Shown: positions 44,163-53,270 of the stretch, one piece after another | Layout: each line of letters begins with the position of its first letter | Numbering within the stretch: position 1 is the first letter of the stretch | Source of the DNA: Pseudovibrio exalbescens DSM 16456 | GTDB taxonomy: Bacteria; Pseudomonadota; Alphaproteobacteria; Rhizobiales; Stappiaceae | Length of the DNA: 64,000 nucleotides | Assembly (NCBI RefSeq): GCF_000422785.1 | Contig: NZ_KE383919.1 | Coordinates: forward strand, 325,451-389,450 | Reading direction: 5' to 3' | Program-made: the position numbers and the translations under genes | The notes under the pieces: generated by a model | What the model saw: the letters and a program-made list of their open reading frames with translations, nothing else | What the model was told of the DNA's origin: nothing | Database searches by the model: none

Positions 44163-44860
44163 CATCCATGCCCAAAATGCCGTCGCTGGCGCTGTTGAAG
44201 CAGCCGCAGCCCACTTACTATGACCCGGAGACCAGTTGGCAAAAGCCCTGGCCACGGGTATCTCGTCTCTTGTTCAAGGCGCCGTTCATTTCGTTCGGGC
44301 CGTTCCTGCTGTTCCTGATGATTGCAGTGGGCATCGGCGTTGGCTCAGCTTACATGGCGCTCACCAAGTCTTCCCCCTTCGAAGCCCTGCAAAGCGGCGT
44401 CTGGGTAGCCCACCCAAAAGCCGGGACCGATCAGGCGGATCCTTACAGCGCGGCGATCTTCGCCCGCACCCTGCGTATCCCCATGGGCAGCGGCGAGGGC
44501 CTCGCGTTCTATGCAGTCGTGGATGATCGCGGGCAGTTGCTCGATCCTTCCTGTACCTACACGATCTCCGGCAAGACGCCTCCGGCGCGACTGTGGACCC
44601 TGACTGCCGTTGATCAGCAGTTGGAACTGCTGGCAACCGACGCCGGACGCAGTTATCTGACCAGTGAGGATGTGTTGCGTTCCTCCGACGGCCGGTTTGA
44701 AATTGTGGCCTCGCGCAAGGCACGTCCGGGCAATTGGCTTCCAACCGGTCTTGGCGGTGGGCTTGTCTTTGCATTGCGGCTTTATGATACACCGCTGACC
44801 ACGGGCGCTGGCATCGCTGACCCGGTCATGCCCTCGATCATTCGGGGGGATTGCCAGTGA
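44159..44860 (+). CDS. DUF1214 domain membrane protein
   Basis: A 233-aa protein with one membrane helix (about 44-68, ISFGPFLLFLMIAVGIGVGS) and an exported C-terminal DUF1214-type domain (YTISGKTPPARLWTLTAVDQ and FALRLYDTPL). Its ATG overlaps the penicillin-binding protein stop by 4 nt. DUF1214 and DUF1254 halves usually occur together, as fused or adjacent proteins. Here they are adjacent. The role is unknown; the coupling suggests an envelope function tied to wall synthesis. Confidence 0.9.
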   Translation: MTSMPKMPSLALLKQPQPTYYDPETSWQKPWPRVSRLLFKAPFISFGPFLLFLMIAVGIGVGSAYMALTKSSPFEALQSGVWVAHPKAGTDQADPYSAAIFARTLRIPMGSGEGLAFYAVVDDRGQLLDPSCTYTISGKTPPARLWTLTAVDQQLELLATDAGRSYLTSEDVLRSSDGRFEIVASRKARPGNWLPTGLGGGLVFALRLYDTPLTTGAGIADPVMPSIIRGDCQ

Positions 44861-45447
44861 CCTATACCCATCGTGTCTTGAAAGAACTCAAGAGCCCGCG
44901 CTGGTATCTGTGGGGCCTTGCCGGACTTCTGGTCGGGGGGATAATCCATATCATCATCGTTCTGTCCGTTCCCGCACAGGTGCCTTTCAACCTGTTCGAC
45001 AAGGTTGGCCAGTTCGGCCCCGACAGGGAATTTCACATTCTTCCACCGGTCCTGCCCCGCACCGAACCGCTGGCGGATCTTGATCCAACCATGCGTCATG
45101 CAATTTGCCGCTATCATCTGGACCAAGGCCCCGTGCTGATGCGAACCGGCATTGCTTCGCCGTTCTGGTCCATTGCGTTGTTCAATCGCGAAGGACAAAC
45201 CATCTACAGCCTCAATGACCGCACTGCCGATCGGGGGGAAATCTCCATGTTGGTGATTACCCGCGAGCAGCTCGCAATCCTTCGCGAAAATCCGCCAGCC
45301 GAACTTGAGGAGATGATCATCATCGAGACCGAGGAACTGGAAGGTTTTGCGCTGGTTCGCGCGTTCGTCCCCGGTGCGGCCTACGAACCACGGGTCATGG
45401 AAGGCCTGGCTCAAGCGGAATGCACCTCCCGCATCAGCAGCATCTGA
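44857..45447 (+). CDS. DUF1254 domain membrane protein
   Basis: A 196-aa partner of the DUF1214 protein, with an N-terminal membrane helix (about 17-38, LWGLAGLLVGGIIHIIIVLS) and a periplasmic domain containing FWSIALFNREGQTIYSLNDR and LVRAFVPGAAYEP. I chose the GTG at 44857, which overlaps the upstream stop by 4 nt (GTGA) and has GGGGGGA in front, over the TTG two codons earlier. It ends a three-gene operon with the penicillin-binding protein. Confidence 0.9.
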   Translation: MTYTHRVLKELKSPRWYLWGLAGLLVGGIIHIIIVLSVPAQVPFNLFDKVGQFGPDREFHILPPVLPRTEPLADLDPTMRHAICRYHLDQGPVLMRTGIASPFWSIALFNREGQTIYSLNDRTADRGEISMLVITREQLAILRENPPAELEEMIIIETEELEGFALVRAFVPGAAYEPRVMEGLAQAECTSRISSI

Positions 45448-45548
45448 GTGGTGTGGGGTAGCGTGAGAGGCGGGGTGCCACCAAAGCCCCTCGCCACAAG
45501 AGCAAGATTTGCTATCCCACCGCGTTTTGGAGAGGCTTGAAATCCCTG

Positions 45549-46415
45549 CTATTTTTGTGGCGGCGGAGACTCTTGTCCCCACCCTTGAAGAATACGCGAC
45601 TTCAAGGGGCCTTCGGCGACCACCTCCTGCCCCTGCTCCAGCCCGCAGTCTTCAAATAGCATGATGTATTCCTGCGTCAGGGCGTTGTAGGCGTGATTTG
45701 CCGACCAGATCTTTTCCTTGGACGGTGTTTCCAGTTCCAGCGTGTTCTTGGCATGACGGTACGCCTTCAACCTTATGGTGGCCATACCAAGGACCCAGCG
45801 CGTCACATCGTCGTTTTCTTCCAGACGGGCATAAACCCCTGCCACATCATCCGACGTCGGCGCCGGCCGGCGCTCCAAGGCCAACCGCCTTTCCTTATCT
45901 GCCGCTGCCACTCGGCGGGCAATTTCGCAATAAGGGGCTATCAGGGTGCGATCGCTTTCCATATCCCGGACAATCCGGTTGTACCGTGTTTCACTGGAGC
46001 GGTACTTCTCGGACCGCAGCACTTCGTAATACTTTTCAGGGTCAATCCAGAGGTACTTTTCCGGCAAGATGCCGGTTCGGCGCAGTTCTGTCGTGGTGAT
46101 GCCAATCCAGTCCGACGAGCTCGGTGGTGCAATCAATGCCCACGCGCGATTGCGCAGTTCCTTTTCGTCATCGGTGAGATTGAAGGTCGAGACAGTTTGC
46201 TGGGTGGTGTACCGCAATGCTTTACCAAAATCGGGCAGCAAATTGTCATGAAGCTCAGAGGGTTCTGCCCGTCCGAAATCACCTGTGGGTCGCGTGCAAG
46301 CTGACACGGCGGCCAACCCCAAAATGCCAAGCACAAGCACAGGACGTTTCCGCCCGATGGCACAGCGCGTCGCGGCGATGCTTTTTTTCGTTTGTGTGCC
46401 CCGCGTCAAAGACAT
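45549..46415 (-). CDS. Predicted lipoprotein of unknown function
   Basis: A 288-aa protein with a basic N-terminus (TKKSIAATRCAIGRKR), a hydrophobic signal segment and lipobox AAVSAC (C40). The mature part is helical and charged, with WIGITTTELRRTGILPEKYL, AEIARR-like helices and a proline-rich end (GWGQESPPPQK). Two further cysteines (PYCEIARR, EDCGLEQ) may form a disulphide. I do not recognise a named family. It converges on the DUF1254 gene and stands alone. Confidence 0.82.
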   Translation of the reverse strand: MSLTRGTQTKKSIAATRCAIGRKRPVLVLGILGLAAVSACTRPTGDFGRAEPSELHDNLLPDFGKALRYTTQQTVSTFNLTDDEKELRNRAWALIAPPSSSDWIGITTTELRRTGILPEKYLWIDPEKYYEVLRSEKYRSSETRYNRIVRDMESDRTLIAPYCEIARRVAAADKERRLALERRPAPTSDDVAGVYARLEENDDVTRWVLGMATIRLKAYRHAKNTLELETPSKEKIWSANHAYNALTQEYIMLFEDCGLEQGQEVVAEGPLKSRILQGWGQESPPPQK

Positions 46416-46448
46416 GTATCAAGGCCCTGCCCCACTGGGGTGGCCGCC

Positions 46449-46664
46449 TTAGAGATCCTCATGATCCCTGCGCTTAAGGGCCCCACCCTCTGTCATGTGA
46501 GGGATCGTCCCGATTCTCGGCGGCAAATCAAGTCCCCAACGTTCCTGCCGAACACCCGTGAACAGATGAATTTCGGCAGGGCCTACCGGCTTGTCTGCGG
46601 GTTTGCGCTCACAGAACCGCTGCCTGCGCGCGCGTGCTGCATAAAAGTCATACACTGTGCCCAT
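46449..46664 (-). CDS. Small hypothetical protein
   Basis: A 71-aa basic protein starting MGTVYDFYAARARRQRF. GGAAAA lies upstream of the ATG. The sequence is polar, without membrane or signal segments. It is 33 bp from the lipoprotein gene start, on the same strand. No family is recognised; the coding call rests on the ribosome site and the plausible composition. Confidence 0.5.
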   Translation of the reverse strand: MGTVYDFYAARARRQRFCERKPADKPVGPAEIHLFTGVRQERWGLDLPPRIGTIPHMTEGGALKRRDHEDL

Positions 46665-46844
46665 GAGAGTTTTCCTTTCCTACTCGCAAAACACGTGACG
46701 CTTACCCTGAGACATTTCATTTAAAGACGATCACGGTTAATCGCCTATAAATAAATTACCCCTAATTCTATACGGGCATTTTCCGCTGAGGCTATACGCG
46801 TTGCCTCTGATATTTTTGATACTCAGTACTGCGTAGATCAGATC

Positions 46845-47921
46845 ATGAAAGCGAAAAGTCCTCGTCGGTCGACAGAAACAATTCCCTCTCAGAGCCTTTC
46901 CGCGGTGCTTCTGGACGCAACTGAAGCGTTTGTCGGCAGCCTGCGCAAGGACGCTGAAGAGCGGAAGATGTATCGCGATCTCGCACGCGAATATCTCCCC
47001 TACACCGATATTTCCTCGCGATATCAGGTTGCTGAGCTGCTTGTAGGCTGCTCCAAAGCACCAACGGAACTCCTGGAATCTCTAGGCCGCGACGCGGATC
47101 CGGATGTGAGTAGTCTGACACTCCAATACAGCGACGGGCTTAGCGAGGCCTACCTGTTGGCGGCCGTCGACAATGGCCCGCAGCATCGGCGTGATGCCAT
47201 CTCCAAACGGCTGGATCTCCCCAAATCGGTACTCGCGGCACTTTTATCACAGCAGGCTGACGCCACCCTGACCAGTTTTAAAGCTGGCCCCAGCGTCCCG
47301 CCAACCAGCCTACCACCTCAGACCGCCGAAGCTCCAGAAGAGGGAAAACGGCTCGATGCGTTCCTTTCTCAATCGGATTCGGAACGCATGGCAAGCCTTC
47401 AGAAGTTCGAGGCCGAGGCACGCGAAGCAGACATGTTCAGTCCGGAGGGACGCATAACTGCCGGGCGCCTTGCCAGTGCGGATCAACGCGGCTTGACCCT
47501 TGATGTGATTACAAGAGGTGTCGACGGGCTTAGCGCCTTCCTGCAAGACCACACCTCGCTTTCACAAAACGCAGTCGACAAGATCATTCAGGACCAAAGT
47601 GGCTATGGCTTGTTGGTGGCCCTCAAATCGCTTGGGTTAAATCGCACATTCTGCGGTTGGATTCTGGTTCATCACCTCGGTCGAACCCTATCACTTGATG
47701 CAGTTCGCAAGCGGCTCGCCTATTATGACATGTTCTGTCCTCATGCAGCCTTGCTGATGGTTGAAAGCTGGGTATCGGCGCCGGCGCCGCAAAAGCGGAT
47801 AAAACACCATGCCATGTACATGGATACGCCGGGCGTTCGAGAAAACGTTCTGGGCCGGCTGCGCAGAGCTCGGACTCGACATGGAAACGGACAGCCGGAA
47901 AAAGCCAGCGCCGTTCACTGA
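46845..47921 (+). CDS. DUF2336 domain-containing protein
   Basis: A 358-aa soluble helical protein of the alphaproteobacterial DUF2336 family. Typical parts are DISSRYQVAELLVGCSKAPT, AVDNGPQHRRDAISKRLDLP and the later DQSGYGLLVALKSLGLNRTF. The family is built of HEAT-like alpha repeats and has no well-defined general function. It has its own upstream gap of 180 bp, AT-rich with CTATAAATAAATTA, where its promoter should lie. The ribosome site is weak. Confidence 0.87.
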   Translation: MKAKSPRRSTETIPSQSLSAVLLDATEAFVGSLRKDAEERKMYRDLAREYLPYTDISSRYQVAELLVGCSKAPTELLESLGRDADPDVSSLTLQYSDGLSEAYLLAAVDNGPQHRRDAISKRLDLPKSVLAALLSQQADATLTSFKAGPSVPPTSLPPQTAEAPEEGKRLDAFLSQSDSERMASLQKFEAEAREADMFSPEGRITAGRLASADQRGLTLDVITRGVDGLSAFLQDHTSLSQNAVDKIIQDQSGYGLLVALKSLGLNRTFCGWILVHHLGRTLSLDAVRKRLAYYDMFCPHAALLMVESWVSAPAPQKRIKHHAMYMDTPGVRENVLGRLRRARTRHGNGQPEKASAVH

Positions 47922-47964
47922 TCTTCCGTCAAACATCAAGATGGGATGGCACTCGAGGCAGGCT

Positions 47965-48315
47965 TTATTGATCCTGTGAGACAACGTTCGACAGGAACGA
48001 CCGGCCCTCTTTGTCCTCGACTTCGACGTGCCAATAGTCTTCGTCGAATCGACCCTCTTTTTCGAGGCGCGCAAGCACTTCCAACCTGTCTACATCCGAG
48101 AGAATTTTCTCAAACTCCCGGTCTACCGGCTTGCGCTCATCGAAAAAACTCTGGGGGGCGGGCCCGTACAAATCGTAGGAGCCATTCAACTTGTCGACCG
48201 ACACAAAAATGGCACCAGCTTCTGCAGCGCCCCTCTTGAGGATGCCGGCGAAAGCCTCCTGTGCAAAACACTGGCGAATATAGGCACCAACCCAGAACTC
48301 AGAGGTTACGCGCAT
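47965..48315 (-). CDS. DUF1491 family protein
   Basis: A 116-aa protein with the DUF1491 pattern: FWVGAYIRQCFAQEAFAGIL, KRGAAEAGAIFVSVDKLNGS, YDLYGPAPQSFFDE and a C-terminal FDEDYWHVEVEDKEGRSFL. The family is restricted mainly to Alphaproteobacteria and has no known function. It lies 36 bp after the peptidoglycan-binding protein gene, as the third gene of a likely operon with the histidine kinase. Confidence 0.92.
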   Translation of the reverse strand: MRVTSEFWVGAYIRQCFAQEAFAGILKRGAAEAGAIFVSVDKLNGSYDLYGPAPQSFFDERKPVDREFEKILSDVDRLEVLARLEKEGRFDEDYWHVEVEDKEGRSFLSNVVSQDQ

Positions 48316-48351
48316 GAAGGTGATCTCCTGCGTTTCGGATCTACTCTCATG

Positions 48352-49116
48352 CTAAAGGATTTGCATGCCACTTATTTTTTCCAGTTCCTTGACCAAGGAT
48401 TCGCGCAGCTGACCTGTAACTTCCAGCCCTCGATCCCGCTCGAACTGTTTTACAGCCGCAGTCGTTTGCCCCCCGAGCACCCCATCAACAGCCAGTGGGC
48501 CATACCCCAGGTCGGCCAGGACCTGCTGCACCGCCTGAACCTTGGTTTCGGAAGCCGCAATATGACCGGATTCTGAAGGAATGGGCTGGCTGGCCGAGGA
48601 CACACGTTGCAGACGTGGCTTGGGAATGGAAACCGTGGCGGCCTGCACTGGGCCGCTATCCATGGTCAAGCGTGCAAGCAGGCGCGGTGTCACCTTACCA
48701 GTCTCAGGCATGCCGCGAGCGCGCTCGTATGCACGCACAGCTCGCTGGGTGGCTGGGCCTTCCAAGCCGTCCACAGAACCGGGGTATACCTGAAGTCGGC
48801 GCAACTCTCGTTGTACGTCACGCACCAGCGCAACGTGTTCAAGTTGGCGCGGATCCGCAGTAGTGGCCGTCAACTGGCTTTGGGTAACGTCTCTGGTTGC
48901 AAATAGGGGCGCCGGATGCTGGCCTTCTTGAAAAATCAAGGCATTGCCGATGATCAATGAGCCGGTAATGCCCATGAGTATTGCGGTGGAGGTGACGAAA
49001 GACCGGCTGCTGCGCGCACCAACAGCCTCCTCGTCGCCTACCAGCGAATACTCGTAGTGAGCCTCCGGCTCCTCGTAGGGCTCTTCATGGGTGCGTGCTG
49101 GCTTTCTACGCGCCAT
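48352..49116 (-). CDS. Membrane-anchored peptidoglycan-binding protein
   Basis: A 254-aa protein with an acidic cytoplasmic tail (HEEPYEEPEAHYEYSLVGDE), one membrane helix (about 41-62) and two PG_binding_1 domains: VRDVQRELRRLQVYPGSVDG near 96-150 and AVQQVLADLGYGPLAVDGVL near 192-245. These bind cell-wall peptidoglycan in the periplasm. It starts 16 bp after the histidine kinase gene, so kinase, wall-binding protein and DUF1491 are probably co-expressed. Confidence 0.93.
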   Translation of the reverse strand: MARRKPARTHEEPYEEPEAHYEYSLVGDEEAVGARSSRSFVTSTAILMGITGSLIIGNALIFQEGQHPAPLFATRDVTQSQLTATTADPRQLEHVALVRDVQRELRRLQVYPGSVDGLEGPATQRAVRAYERARGMPETGKVTPRLLARLTMDSGPVQAATVSIPKPRLQRVSSASQPIPSESGHIAASETKVQAVQQVLADLGYGPLAVDGVLGGQTTAAVKQFERDRGLEVTGQLRESLVKELEKISGMQIL

Positions 49117-49132
49117 CTACTCAATACTCCAC

Positions 49133-50920
49133 TCACGCGACACATCTTTCAGGCAATGACTGTGGCTCGTGGGAGCGATGGGAAGATCCTGAAGCATTTG
49201 CAGGAAGCCGCACCACAACGCTGGTTCCCTGCCCGATCCGACTCGTGATCTGAAACTGCCCCCCTTGGCGCTCAGTCAATTTTTTGGCTAGCGCCAAGCC
49301 CAGTCCATTACCTTTGTTTGCCACAAGCTTAGCGGAGCGAGCCTGAACAAATGGTTCACACACATGTGGCAGGTCCGCTGCATCAATTCCAATGCCTGTG
49401 TCAGCCACCTCGATACAAACATCATCAGGCGTTCGTGTGGCAGAAACCGTAACTGTGCCCCCTTGATCTGTGAATTTGACAGCATTGGTCAAAAGGTTTG
49501 TGAAAATCTGGCGTACGGCGGTTTGATCCGCTGCGAGTGAACCGATCGACTCATCCAGCTGTAATCGCAAATCGATTCGTTCCTGTTCAGCAGATTGACG
49601 GACCAATGCGAGGCACTCATCGAGACAGGACTGAATGTCGAAGTCCGACACTTCAAATGTTGTTGCATCTGCGTCCAAGGCGGCCAGTTCCAATGTGGAT
49701 TCCGTTACCTTTGCCATATGGCGCCCAGTTGCCGCGATCAGTTCCAGATACTCGTGCCGTGTTTCGGGCGAAATGCTGTAGTTGTTTGCATTGAGCAGCA
49801 ATTCAGAGAACCCGACGATGGCGTTCAACGGCGTTTTGATTTCGTGGCAGGCCAAAGCAATGTTGTGATTTCGCGAGGACAGTGCGGCGCGCGCGCGATC
49901 AAGTTCTTCCTCAAGATCAGAAAGACGATCACTGAACTCCGACAGATCCCGGAAGAATGCCAGTTGGGCTGCATCTGGGCAGTCCGGCATCTCGCATCCC
50001 ATCTTGTGGAACTCAACATGATAAAGCCGTGCTTTATCATCCGCGTCTACCAAACGGATCTGAACGCTTTGGGGCCTTCCAGTAGCAGTATTCTCGCTTT
50101 GCGCCTTCAAGAAGGCCGGACGATCCTGCGGAAGCAGACGATTGAACAACCCGCGCGTGGTTACCGCACCCTGCTGCCATTTCAAGACCTTAGCAAAGCT
50201 GGCACAGGTGTAGCGAATATCACCATCCTGCGAGAAATAGCAGCATGCTTCTCGTGTCCGGCTCATTTGCACGGCTTGCACGCTTTGAATCCGATCTAAC
50301 TCGGCTTCCATCTGCCTTTGAGCCATGAAAACTCGAAGGCCCACAAGAACAGCCTGAGAAAACAACATGAGCTCAGCTACAATCGCACCAGCGGACGCAC
50401 TTCCAGGCGGGAGAAACGTGCCCGATACCATCGGTAGTGCCAGTGCTCCGCCCATGCCTGTGGCAGCCAATGCAAGACACGACGGGATGACCCAGCTCCA
50501 TCGCCTCATCAGTGGCTCGACAAGACCGAGCGCCAACAAGAACGCCGCAACTGCTGGCGAAATACCAGCAACAAGGGAGCCAACACACACAATCAGCGCT
50601 AAAAGACCCGTGGATGCTACCTGAGTGATCGCCTCAGAACCGGTGCGCGACAAAAGGACCAACAAACCCAGATGAGAGATTAACCAGCCAAGCCAAACCC
50701 ACGTCTGCGGCGCCACGTTCTGAAGGTCGAGAATCAGAAACGGAAACGCGGCCAAGACCACCAAACCGGCTGCCAGGCAAGAGACGGTCCACGCCCGCTG
50801 ACGGATGAGGCGGCGCTGACTTGTCAGGGCACCGGGATGCAACAATCCATCTAAGCAACTGATAAACAATGAAGAACCCTGCGGTTTACTCACTACACTC
50901 CACGGCCGCAGAAACACCAC
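49133..50920 (-). CDS. Polytopic membrane sensor histidine kinase
   Basis: A 595-aa kinase with about six membrane helices (roughly 45-200), a PAS-like domain (about 225-330), a coiled coil (330-352), the H-box ALACHEIKTPLNAIVGFSEL with H359, and an ATPase domain with NLLTNAVKF, DTGIGID and GNGLGLALAK. This layout resembles DivJ/PleC-type kinases, but I cannot assign it to a known one. It starts with GTG after GGGGGAG. No response regulator is adjacent. A 297-bp gap (50921-51217) lies between it and the divergent DUF5330 gene. Confidence 0.92.
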   Translation of the reverse strand: MVFLRPWSVVSKPQGSSLFISCLDGLLHPGALTSQRRLIRQRAWTVSCLAAGLVVLAAFPFLILDLQNVAPQTWVWLGWLISHLGLLVLLSRTGSEAITQVASTGLLALIVCVGSLVAGISPAVAAFLLALGLVEPLMRRWSWVIPSCLALAATGMGGALALPMVSGTFLPPGSASAGAIVAELMLFSQAVLVGLRVFMAQRQMEAELDRIQSVQAVQMSRTREACCYFSQDGDIRYTCASFAKVLKWQQGAVTTRGLFNRLLPQDRPAFLKAQSENTATGRPQSVQIRLVDADDKARLYHVEFHKMGCEMPDCPDAAQLAFFRDLSEFSDRLSDLEEELDRARAALSSRNHNIALACHEIKTPLNAIVGFSELLLNANNYSISPETRHEYLELIAATGRHMAKVTESTLELAALDADATTFEVSDFDIQSCLDECLALVRQSAEQERIDLRLQLDESIGSLAADQTAVRQIFTNLLTNAVKFTDQGGTVTVSATRTPDDVCIEVADTGIGIDAADLPHVCEPFVQARSAKLVANKGNGLGLALAKKLTERQGGQFQITSRIGQGTSVVVRLPANASGSSHRSHEPQSLPERCVA

Positions 50921-51217
50921 GACTCCCCCCGGCTCTCAGAGCCAACGCTAGATAACCCTATGCCGTTTAAGGAAGGTTGAACCTTTCTTCCGAAAGCGCA
51001 CTGTTTAAATTAACTGTTGCTTATCCAAGCAACTCATCACCAGCTTCGCTCACTTAAGTAAAAGTTTAGTCAATGTGTATAGGGTTTCGAGGGACAAATG
51101 CTTTAATTTTTAGAGATCAGCTCAACAGCTTGTTGGGAGCAACACGATAATCAGGAGATCTGCGGGGTTTAAAGACACTGTCAGATCTTCAACGCTGCAT
51201 GTGCTCTGGGTATTGCC

Positions 51218-51892
51218 ATGTCCTTCATTGTGCGATCAGTTTTCTGGATTTCGCTTGTCTTGCTTTTGTTGCCGATTGGCACAGGCGAAGGCAACGAAGC
51301 GCCAACCATAGGGTTGATTGAAGCCTACAAGGCTGCGCATGCGACCATTTCGGATCTTTCAGGTTTTTGCGAACGCAATCCGGAAACCTGTGAGACGGGT
51401 GGTTCAGTGATGACGCTGGTCGCACTCAAGGCGAAACAGGCGGCGTTGATGGCTGCCTCCTACGTGACCGAGGAAGAGCCATCCTCCCTGCCCGAAACCG
51501 GGATTGGCGAGCAAGTTGATCCAATTGCAGGACCTGTAGACACCTTGCCGGCTGAAGCGGCTGGCGAGCCGGACACCATCGCCACTCGCACACAATCCCG
51601 AAAAGGTATTGGGAGCGCCGGCCAGACCAACGCAGTACCTGAAGGAACCCTCACCCAGGAAGACCTTGAAATTCCTTGGCGTCTTGCTCAGGCTGCAGTG
51701 GAGTCCGGCGCGTTGGAAAGCCTGCGAGAAAGCGCCATGGCCGCTGCCGGGAAAGTCTCCACCGCCGCCACGTCCACATCCCCCTCTGCCGAGCATGAAG
51801 ATGGCGCGACGAGTATGGGTGCAACCATTCCCGCAGATCCCGCCCTTGCCCCACTTATACCCCTTCCTCAGCCCAAACCGATGGGCCTTTAG
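51218..51892 (+). CDS. DUF5330 domain exported protein
   Basis: A 224-aa protein with an N-terminal hydrophobic segment (about 7-23, VFWISLVLLLLPIG) acting as signal or anchor. The conserved DUF5330 core follows (LIEAYKAAHATISDLSGFCE then RNPETCETG), with two cysteines that may pair. The rest is low-complexity (Pro, Ala, Glu, Thr), ending in LPQPKPMGL. DUF5330 is an alphaproteobacterial family of unknown function, often found beside sufE, as here. Confidence 0.85.
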   Translation: MSFIVRSVFWISLVLLLLPIGTGEGNEAPTIGLIEAYKAAHATISDLSGFCERNPETCETGGSVMTLVALKAKQAALMAASYVTEEEPSSLPETGIGEQVDPIAGPVDTLPAEAAGEPDTIATRTQSRKGIGSAGQTNAVPEGTLTQEDLEIPWRLAQAAVESGALESLRESAMAAAGKVSTAATSTSPSAEHEDGATSMGATIPADPALAPLIPLPQPKPMGL

Positions 51893-52023
51893 ACAAACAC
51901 CTTCTTGTACGTGGTTGACATGCCTACGAGGATCGCTATGTGGCCCTAACAGCAGGGCAGTGCTTGCGATCGCGTACCAGTGTCATTAGAAAGACAACAA
52001 ACTACATTCAAGAGAGACAAACT

Positions 52024-52455
52024 ATGGCAAGTTCCATTGACGAAATACTGGAAGGCTTTGAGTTCCTGGAAGATTGGGAGGATCGCTACAGGTACGTCAT
52101 TGAACTTGGCCGGGAACTTGAGCCCCTTACGGATGCCGAGCGCACTGAAGAGAACAAGGTGCAGGGATGCGTCTCTCAGGTCTGGCTGGCCAAACATCTC
52201 GACAAGAACGCAGCGGACAAGCCTGTGCTGACCTACAAGGGCGATAGCGATGCCCACATTGTACGTGGTCTGGTGGCTATTGTTCTGGCTCAGTATTCAG
52301 GGCGTACTGCAGATTTCATTGCCAATGATGATATTGATCAGGTTTTTGACAAGATTGGGCTGAAGGAACATCTCACCCCTCAACGCTCGAACGGCTTGCG
52401 GTCCATGGTCCAGCGCATCAAGGAAGACGCCCGTCAGGCCCTGGAAGCAGCTTGA
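52024..52455 (+). CDS. sufE: Cysteine desulfuration protein SufE
   Basis: A 143-aa sulfur-transfer protein that accepts persulfide sulfur from the cysteine desulfurase SufS for iron-sulfur cluster assembly. The acceptor is C49 in VQGCVSQVWL, with the family segments YRYVIELGRELEPL and LVAIVLAQYSGRT around it. I chose the ATG at 52024 with AGAGAG upstream; the open frame back to 51940 is not family-like. No other suf gene is nearby. Confidence 0.96.
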   Translation: MASSIDEILEGFEFLEDWEDRYRYVIELGRELEPLTDAERTEENKVQGCVSQVWLAKHLDKNAADKPVLTYKGDSDAHIVRGLVAIVLAQYSGRTADFIANDDIDQVFDKIGLKEHLTPQRSNGLRSMVQRIKEDARQALEAA

Positions 52456-52517
52456 CTCAGGCGCTGCACTCGGCGGGCCGATTTCAGCTCGCCCGTGCAC
52501 TTGGTCAAATCTACAAT

Positions 52518-53270
52518 CTAAGTGGCACTATCGGCGCTGACCCCATGGCAGCGCCGTTTTTGGTCAGAGGCACCGACGCTCATACCATAGTGCCGAGCCA
52601 AGCTTGACAATCCGAGGGACAACACAACTCGCGCGGTCCGCGCTGGCCACTGCCGCTCGAATTCGACCTGCTGAAGCCCTTTGCCAAAGCAACATATATC
52701 GACAACCACTCCTGAAAGCTCAGGCCCTATCGCGGCCAACGCTTGCTCTGTGCGCCGCCGTGCGGAAAGCGCCGCGCTCGTGAGATCCTTTTCCTGACCT
52801 GCCCCACCACCCACGTTTTGTGTACGCCAGTTTGATCTGAGAGATCTGGTCAACTGTCCAAACTCATAGTCCGCTTGAAGGGTTTCGCCAGCCACCACCT
52901 GTTCGCGAGACAAGAGCGGCGCACCATCAGGGTTCTGGCGTCCTGCCAACCAACCCAGCGGCCCTTTTTTGGACGCTTCCTCTGAAGGCACGGAGGCCCG
53001 CGAGCGGTCAGACCCTTCAATTACCTGACCAGCACCGGCTCGCGACAACGGATGCGGCGCCTCCAAGAGCCCCTCGCTCAATGCCTTTTTCAAAACACGG
53101 CGCCCCAAGGCCGTGAGTTTTAACGACGCTCTACAGTCGTCAATATATCCTTGCGCCCGCGCACTTCGCAGCAGGTTCATGTCCAAGGCTGGATCAGATG
53201 CCTTCAGCGATGCTTGGGAGGCGCCCGCACGGCGTAAAAGTCGGATCATGGGTTGGGTAAGCTCAGTCAT
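52518..53270 (-). CDS. DUF6456 domain-containing protein
   Basis: A 250-aa alphaproteobacterial protein. The N-terminal part (about 1-80) is helical and winged-helix-like. The C-terminal DUF6456 domain has RRTEQALAAIGPELSGVVVD, ICCFGKGLQQVEFERQWPAR and VVLSLGLSSLARHYG. The family is probably DNA-binding, since it often pairs with helix-turn-helix genes. Its start overlaps the stop of the DnaA-like gene by 4 nt (ATGA), so the two are coupled. Confidence 0.88.
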   Translation of the reverse strand: MTELTQPMIRLLRRAGASQASLKASDPALDMNLLRSARAQGYIDDCRASLKLTALGRRVLKKALSEGLLEAPHPLSRAGAGQVIEGSDRSRASVPSEEASKKGPLGWLAGRQNPDGAPLLSREQVVAGETLQADYEFGQLTRSLRSNWRTQNVGGGAGQEKDLTSAALSARRRTEQALAAIGPELSGVVVDICCFGKGLQQVEFERQWPARTARVVLSLGLSSLARHYGMSVGASDQKRRCHGVSADSAT

